Source: an uncultured Flavobacteriales bacterium
Lineage (GTDB): Bacteria; Bacteroidota; Bacteroidia; Flavobacteriales; Crocinitomicaceae
DNA: 6,936 nucleotides
NCBI GenBank assembly: GCA_946479125.1
Contig: CAMLET010000172.1
Coordinates: forward strand, 1-6,936
Direction of reading: 5' to 3'
Shown here piece by piece: positions 4,600 to 6,936 of this stretch. Both the position numbers and the translations under genes were made by a program. Within the stretch, counting starts at the first letter, position 1. Every line of letters starts with the position of its first letter. The notes beneath the pieces were generated by a model that had not been told where the DNA came from, did not search any database, and saw nothing but the letters and a program-made list of their open reading frames with translations.

Positions 4600-6279
4600 T
4601 TATCTCAATAAGGTTACATGAACCACGTAATGAAAAGTGGGAGTCGGAAATGGAAGTTGGTGTCCAGGAATAATCATCTCTTCTCCTCGCTGAACTTTTT
4701 CAAATTGTTCTTCGCTTGGATAAATATACTCCTGCCAGTTTTGAGTTGAACCTGCTTTTGAAATGGGGAATTTCCAATTGTAATATGCCAAAGCCTGATT
4801 GTACGATATTCCTTTTACAATTTCCGCTGCCGTTTGCTGGTTTAAAGGAATAGCAGGTAGTACATTGTCTATAGCATAGCGATAAAAGAAAAGACTGAGA
4901 TTTTCGTTTCCCAAGGCTTCATTAACATGCATTAAACGATTGTACCAACCATATCGCTGTGTTTTTCCAATAGGATGACCTAAGGAATCCCAGGGAAGTC
5001 TCTCAGAATGATCTTCACCACGATCATAGTAAGTTGGGGTTCCGATAATTGCCATTCGCGCCATATCCTTTGCCCAGTACTTGAAATTGATTTCAGATTC
5101 AGGAAGTTCTGATCTTAGGCTGTCTATTTGACGCTTATTTTTTTTGTAAATGAAAGAAACTGGTTGGAAAGGAAAAACGTCGCGATTTTCCTTCAGTTTG
5201 GAAGGATCAAATTCCACCATTTCCAATGCTGATTCATCCAAGTAATATTTAGAGTGATTCAATAGTTTTGAGCGTTGTATGTCGTCTTGAAGTCCTTCAT
5301 AAAGTTGCTCTATTACTATGGAATCACGAACCGCGTTTACGAATTCCTGGTATTCCTGAACGGTAATTTTCCAATTCACGGTGTAATCTTTAGCCGGAAC
5401 AACAAATGAGATTTGTTCAGACCTCAATTCAGAATTTAATGGAAGTGTTACTGCTACTTTATAATTGAAACCTCTTGAGTTAAAATCTTTTTGAAGTTGT
5501 TCTTGTTTCCACTGACAAAATGCCCTGGCCTGAGCCGATGAAAATACCAAAACTGGCATTTCGGGATATTGATTTTCATAAAGTTGTGCCAATACGTTTG
5601 TCTCGCTGAATTTTGACGTTGACTCTAAAGCGAACGATTCCGGGTAGGTGAACAACGCTGTTCTGTTTTCCAGATTACGACCGTCGATCCACATCTCATT
5701 GTTTTCATAAGCATACTTCCGGGAATCGAATTCACGTTTTTGGTAGAATCGTTCTGCTTGCGGAAGATACAGATCCGCAAGAATCGGAATCAATTCCGGA
5801 TCAGAATAACTGAATTTTTTATTCCAGTTTAAAACATAATGTTTCGGATTCAATTTGTTCTTCTCATTACGCTTTGGATCTGTGAGGATGTATTCCAGCC
5901 CTTTTTCACCTTCGAAATAGGCGTAAATCCGTTCCCTCGCCATAGAATCCCTAACCCAACTCTGAAACTCCTGAAACTCTGCATTGCTGACAGGCTGCTC
6001 ATGAATGTACGCGAATGATTTTCCCGCAATCACAGGATCGGCAACGTAGTTCCTGAATAAGATATAATTGTTGTTGTAAATGATTCCGGAAGTGTCAGCG
6101 TTTCTTCGTTGTGTAAACACCAATTTACAGTCCGTACAAAGATCGCTGTAACCTCTGTTCACTGCTGGGATAGAACGAAATCCTTCTCCAAGTAGACTTT
6201 CTAATCGACTTTGTTGAGCGTTGATTTTGTTTGCATAAAGCAGAAAAATTGATAGAAAACTGATGTAAAGGTTTTTCAT
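4600..6279 (-). CDS. Secreted protein with two tandem degenerate FGE-sulfatase modules, GldK/GldJ-like
   Basis: This gene encodes 559 residues. Residues 1-21 are a signal peptide (cleavage KINA|QQ), without the lipobox that GldK and GldJ normally have. A CxxC (CTDC) lies at 48-51. The rest reads as two copies of the GldK/GldJ-type FGE-sulfatase fold. Module 1 has 'PVSNAEFQEFQSWVRDSM' (96-113), 'LNPKHYVLNWNKKFSYSDP' (143-161), 'YPEMPVLVFSSAQARAFCQW' (238-257) and a degenerate 'LPLNSE' (279-284). Module 2 has 'ITVQEYQEFVNAVRDSI' (305-321), 'GISYNQALAYYNWKF' (490-504) and 'YPSEEQFEKVQRGE' (520-533), matching the usual 'vsw.qA.ayc.W' and 'rLPTEAEWEyAaRGG'. The catalytic cysteine pair of true FGEs is not recognisable in either module, so a structural or binding role is likelier than sulfatase activation. 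GldK/GldJ are structural parts of T9SS and gliding; this protein is more probably a divergent paralogue. It lies 84 bp downstream of an ALDH-like gene and 77 bp upstream of the methyltransferase gene. Confidence 0.75.
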   Translation of the reverse strand: MKNLYISFLSIFLLYANKINAQQSRLESLLGEGFRSIPAVNRGYSDLCTDCKLVFTQRRNADTSGIIYNNNYILFRNYVADPVIAGKSFAYIHEQPVSNAEFQEFQSWVRDSMARERIYAYFEGEKGLEYILTDPKRNEKNKLNPKHYVLNWNKKFSYSDPELIPILADLYLPQAERFYQKREFDSRKYAYENNEMWIDGRNLENRTALFTYPESFALESTSKFSETNVLAQLYENQYPEMPVLVFSSAQARAFCQWKQEQLQKDFNSRGFNYKVAVTLPLNSELRSEQISFVVPAKDYTVNWKITVQEYQEFVNAVRDSIVIEQLYEGLQDDIQRSKLLNHSKYYLDESALEMVEFDPSKLKENRDVFPFQPVSFIYKKNKRQIDSLRSELPESEINFKYWAKDMARMAIIGTPTYYDRGEDHSERLPWDSLGHPIGKTQRYGWYNRLMHVNEALGNENLSLFFYRYAIDNVLPAIPLNQQTAAEIVKGISYNQALAYYNWKFPISKAGSTQNWQEYIYPSEEQFEKVQRGEEMIIPGHQLPFPTPTFHYVVHVTLLR

Positions 6280-6320
6280 AGTTTCGTGAGTTAATCAGTC
6301 AATGGAATTTCGACAGAAGG

Positions 6321-6330
6321 TTACATGTAA
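6321..6330. promoter_or_regulatory. Perfect 10-bp palindrome TTACATGTAA upstream of the tandem FGE-like gene
   Basis: TTACATGTAA is its own reverse complement and lies 42-51 bp before the start codon at 6279, in the only gap upstream of that gene. A half of the same motif recurs in the 3' end of the gene. It could be an operator, but a single 10-bp palindrome in A/T-rich DNA is weak evidence. Confidence 0.2.
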
Positions 6331-6334
6331 ACTA

Positions 6335-6361
6335 CTTTTACCTTTTACTTTTTGACTTTTG
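6335..6361. repeat. Short degenerate tandem repeat of CTTTT(A/G)C-type units
   Basis: The plus strand reads CTTTTAC, CTTTTA, CTTTTTGA and CTTTTG in succession, about four units of 6-8 bp. On the coding minus strand it is a purine-rich AAAAGT-type tract starting three bases after the stop of the ALDH-like gene. No hairpin is present, so it is not an intrinsic terminator. It is probably low-complexity spacer. Confidence 0.4.
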
Positions 6362-6363
6362 CA

Positions 6364-6936
6364 TTAGTAACTGCTCGTCGCTCCGCCCACATGTTCAATT
6401 GGATGCCAGGTTGTTTTCACTTCCTGTGTATCCAAAATGTAGTACGGATTTTCATCATCTGCTTTAGAAAAATCACTTTCGTAAACAAACACGCGTTTCA
6501 CATTGCAATCAGCCCCAGCTTCCAGTTTCGTAGCATTTTCTTTATTTCCACCAGCGTAAATCACTGCGTTGATGTCCATGTGTGAGTGAAACTGATCTAA
6601 CAATTCTGTTTCAGTTCCAGTCAAAATATTGACTACTCCGCCAGGAAGATCAGATGTTGCCAGAACTTCAGCAAACGTAATGGCGCATAAAGGCAAATTC
6701 TCTGAAGCCAGAACAACGCACGAATTTCCCCCAGCAATTACAGGAAGAATGGCTGAAACCAAACCAATCAAACTGTTTGTTTGCGGAGCAATAATTCCTA
6801 CAACTCCTGTTGGTTCCAAAGTTGAAAAGTTGAAATGTGAACTTGCCACAGGATTCACCGAACTGAAAACCTGCGTGTACTTATCGCACCAACCTGAGTA
6901 GTAAACACAGCGATCGATAGCCAAAGCAACTTCTTC
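6364..6936 (-). CDS. Aldehyde-dehydrogenase-like protein, probably a non-catalytic paralogue (C-terminal 190 residues; 5' end outside window)
   Basis: The frame is open to the right edge, so the true start is outside the window; the TTG at 6924 is an internal leucine. Numbering from the edge, residues 1-30 (EEVALAIDRCVYYSGWCDKY) and 41-107 (EPTGVVGIIAP, ILPVIAGGNS, DLPGGVVNILTG) match the ALDH NAD-binding domain. Several key positions are changed: the PWN motif carrying the oxyanion Asn is PQT (51-53), the Lys of 'VlKPSE' is Leu76 in 'VVLASE', and the FTGS loop is YAGG (127-130). After 'NVKRVFVYE' (145-153) the protein runs only 37 more residues and stops, so the whole domain with the catalytic Cys is absent. 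Only 84 bp separate the stop from the next gene, with no remnant of the lost domain, so this is unlikely to be a fresh frameshift. The tail 'EVKTTWHPI' recalls, from memory, the second ALDH-like protein next to deoC in some actinobacteria and Bacteroidota. Confidence 0.8.
   Translation of the reverse strand, partial: EEVALAIDRCVYYSGWCDKYTQVFSSVNPVASSHFNFSTLEPTGVVGIIAPQTNSLIGLVSAILPVIAGGNSCVVLASENLPLCAITFAEVLATSDLPGGVVNILTGTETELLDQFHSHMDINAVIYAGGNKENATKLEAGADCNVKRVFVYESDFSKADDENPYYILDTQEVKTTWHPIEHVGGATSSY

Noticed and set aside
4610..6327. 11-bp direct repeat AAGGTTACATG at 4610-4620 and 6317-6327, flanking the tandem FGE-like gene
   Set aside because: An 11-mer is expected to recur by chance several times in a window of nearly 7 kb, and there is no other sign of insertion such as terminal inverted repeats or an integrase.

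Overview
This window looks like chromosomal DNA of a Bacteroidota bacterium, probably Flavobacteriia (a Fluviicola/Crocinitomicaceae-like organism is a guess). Four things point this way: secreted proteins with an 'AQ'-type signal-peptidase site, a CUB/PKD/P-domain surface protein, a short TonB-C lipoprotein, and a GldK/GldJ-flavoured formylglycine-generating-enzyme (FGE)-fold protein. Starts are preceded by A/T-rich leaders without a clear Shine-Dalgarno, as is usual in that phylum. No rRNA, tRNA, CRISPR array, transposase or phage gene is visible.

Layout, left to right. Positions 1-1849 hold a two-gene minus-strand unit: a small secreted protein of unknown function (1442-1849) and, one base after its stop, the first 480 codons of a large multidomain surface protein (1-1440), which runs off the left edge. 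Its leader (1850-1992) carries a perfect TGTGA-N6-TCACA palindrome and an 8+8 bp inverted repeat. A strong intrinsic terminator (1984-2020, minus strand) ends the next unit, a gene for a very highly charged secreted protein (2053-2631). The divergent gap 2632-2834 contains three regularly placed TTCA...TGAA palindromes in front of a plus-strand TonB-C-domain lipoprotein gene (2835-3314). That gene converges with a minus-strand membrane-protein gene (3315-3794) with no base between the two stop codons.

The right half is all minus strand, read from right to left. It starts with the C-terminal 190 codons of an aldehyde-dehydrogenase-like protein that appears to be a non-catalytic paralogue (6364-6936). 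Next is a 559-residue secreted protein built from two degenerate FGE-sulfatase modules (4600-6279). Then come a class I SAM-dependent methyltransferase (3791-4522) and the 159-residue membrane protein, whose start overlaps the methyltransferase stop (ATGA). The last two genes are almost certainly co-transcribed; the larger gaps of 77 and 84 bp leave the rest of the unit uncertain.

How the genes may work together: most left-half products are envelope or secreted proteins. The CUB/PKD/P-domain protein is a plausible type IX secretion cargo, and the tandem FGE-fold protein resembles structural GldK/GldJ proteins of that machinery, but no core T9SS gene is present here. The items most worth a second look are the tandem pseudo-FGE protein, the ALDH pseudoenzyme that lacks its catalytic region and ligand residues, and the operator-like palindromes.
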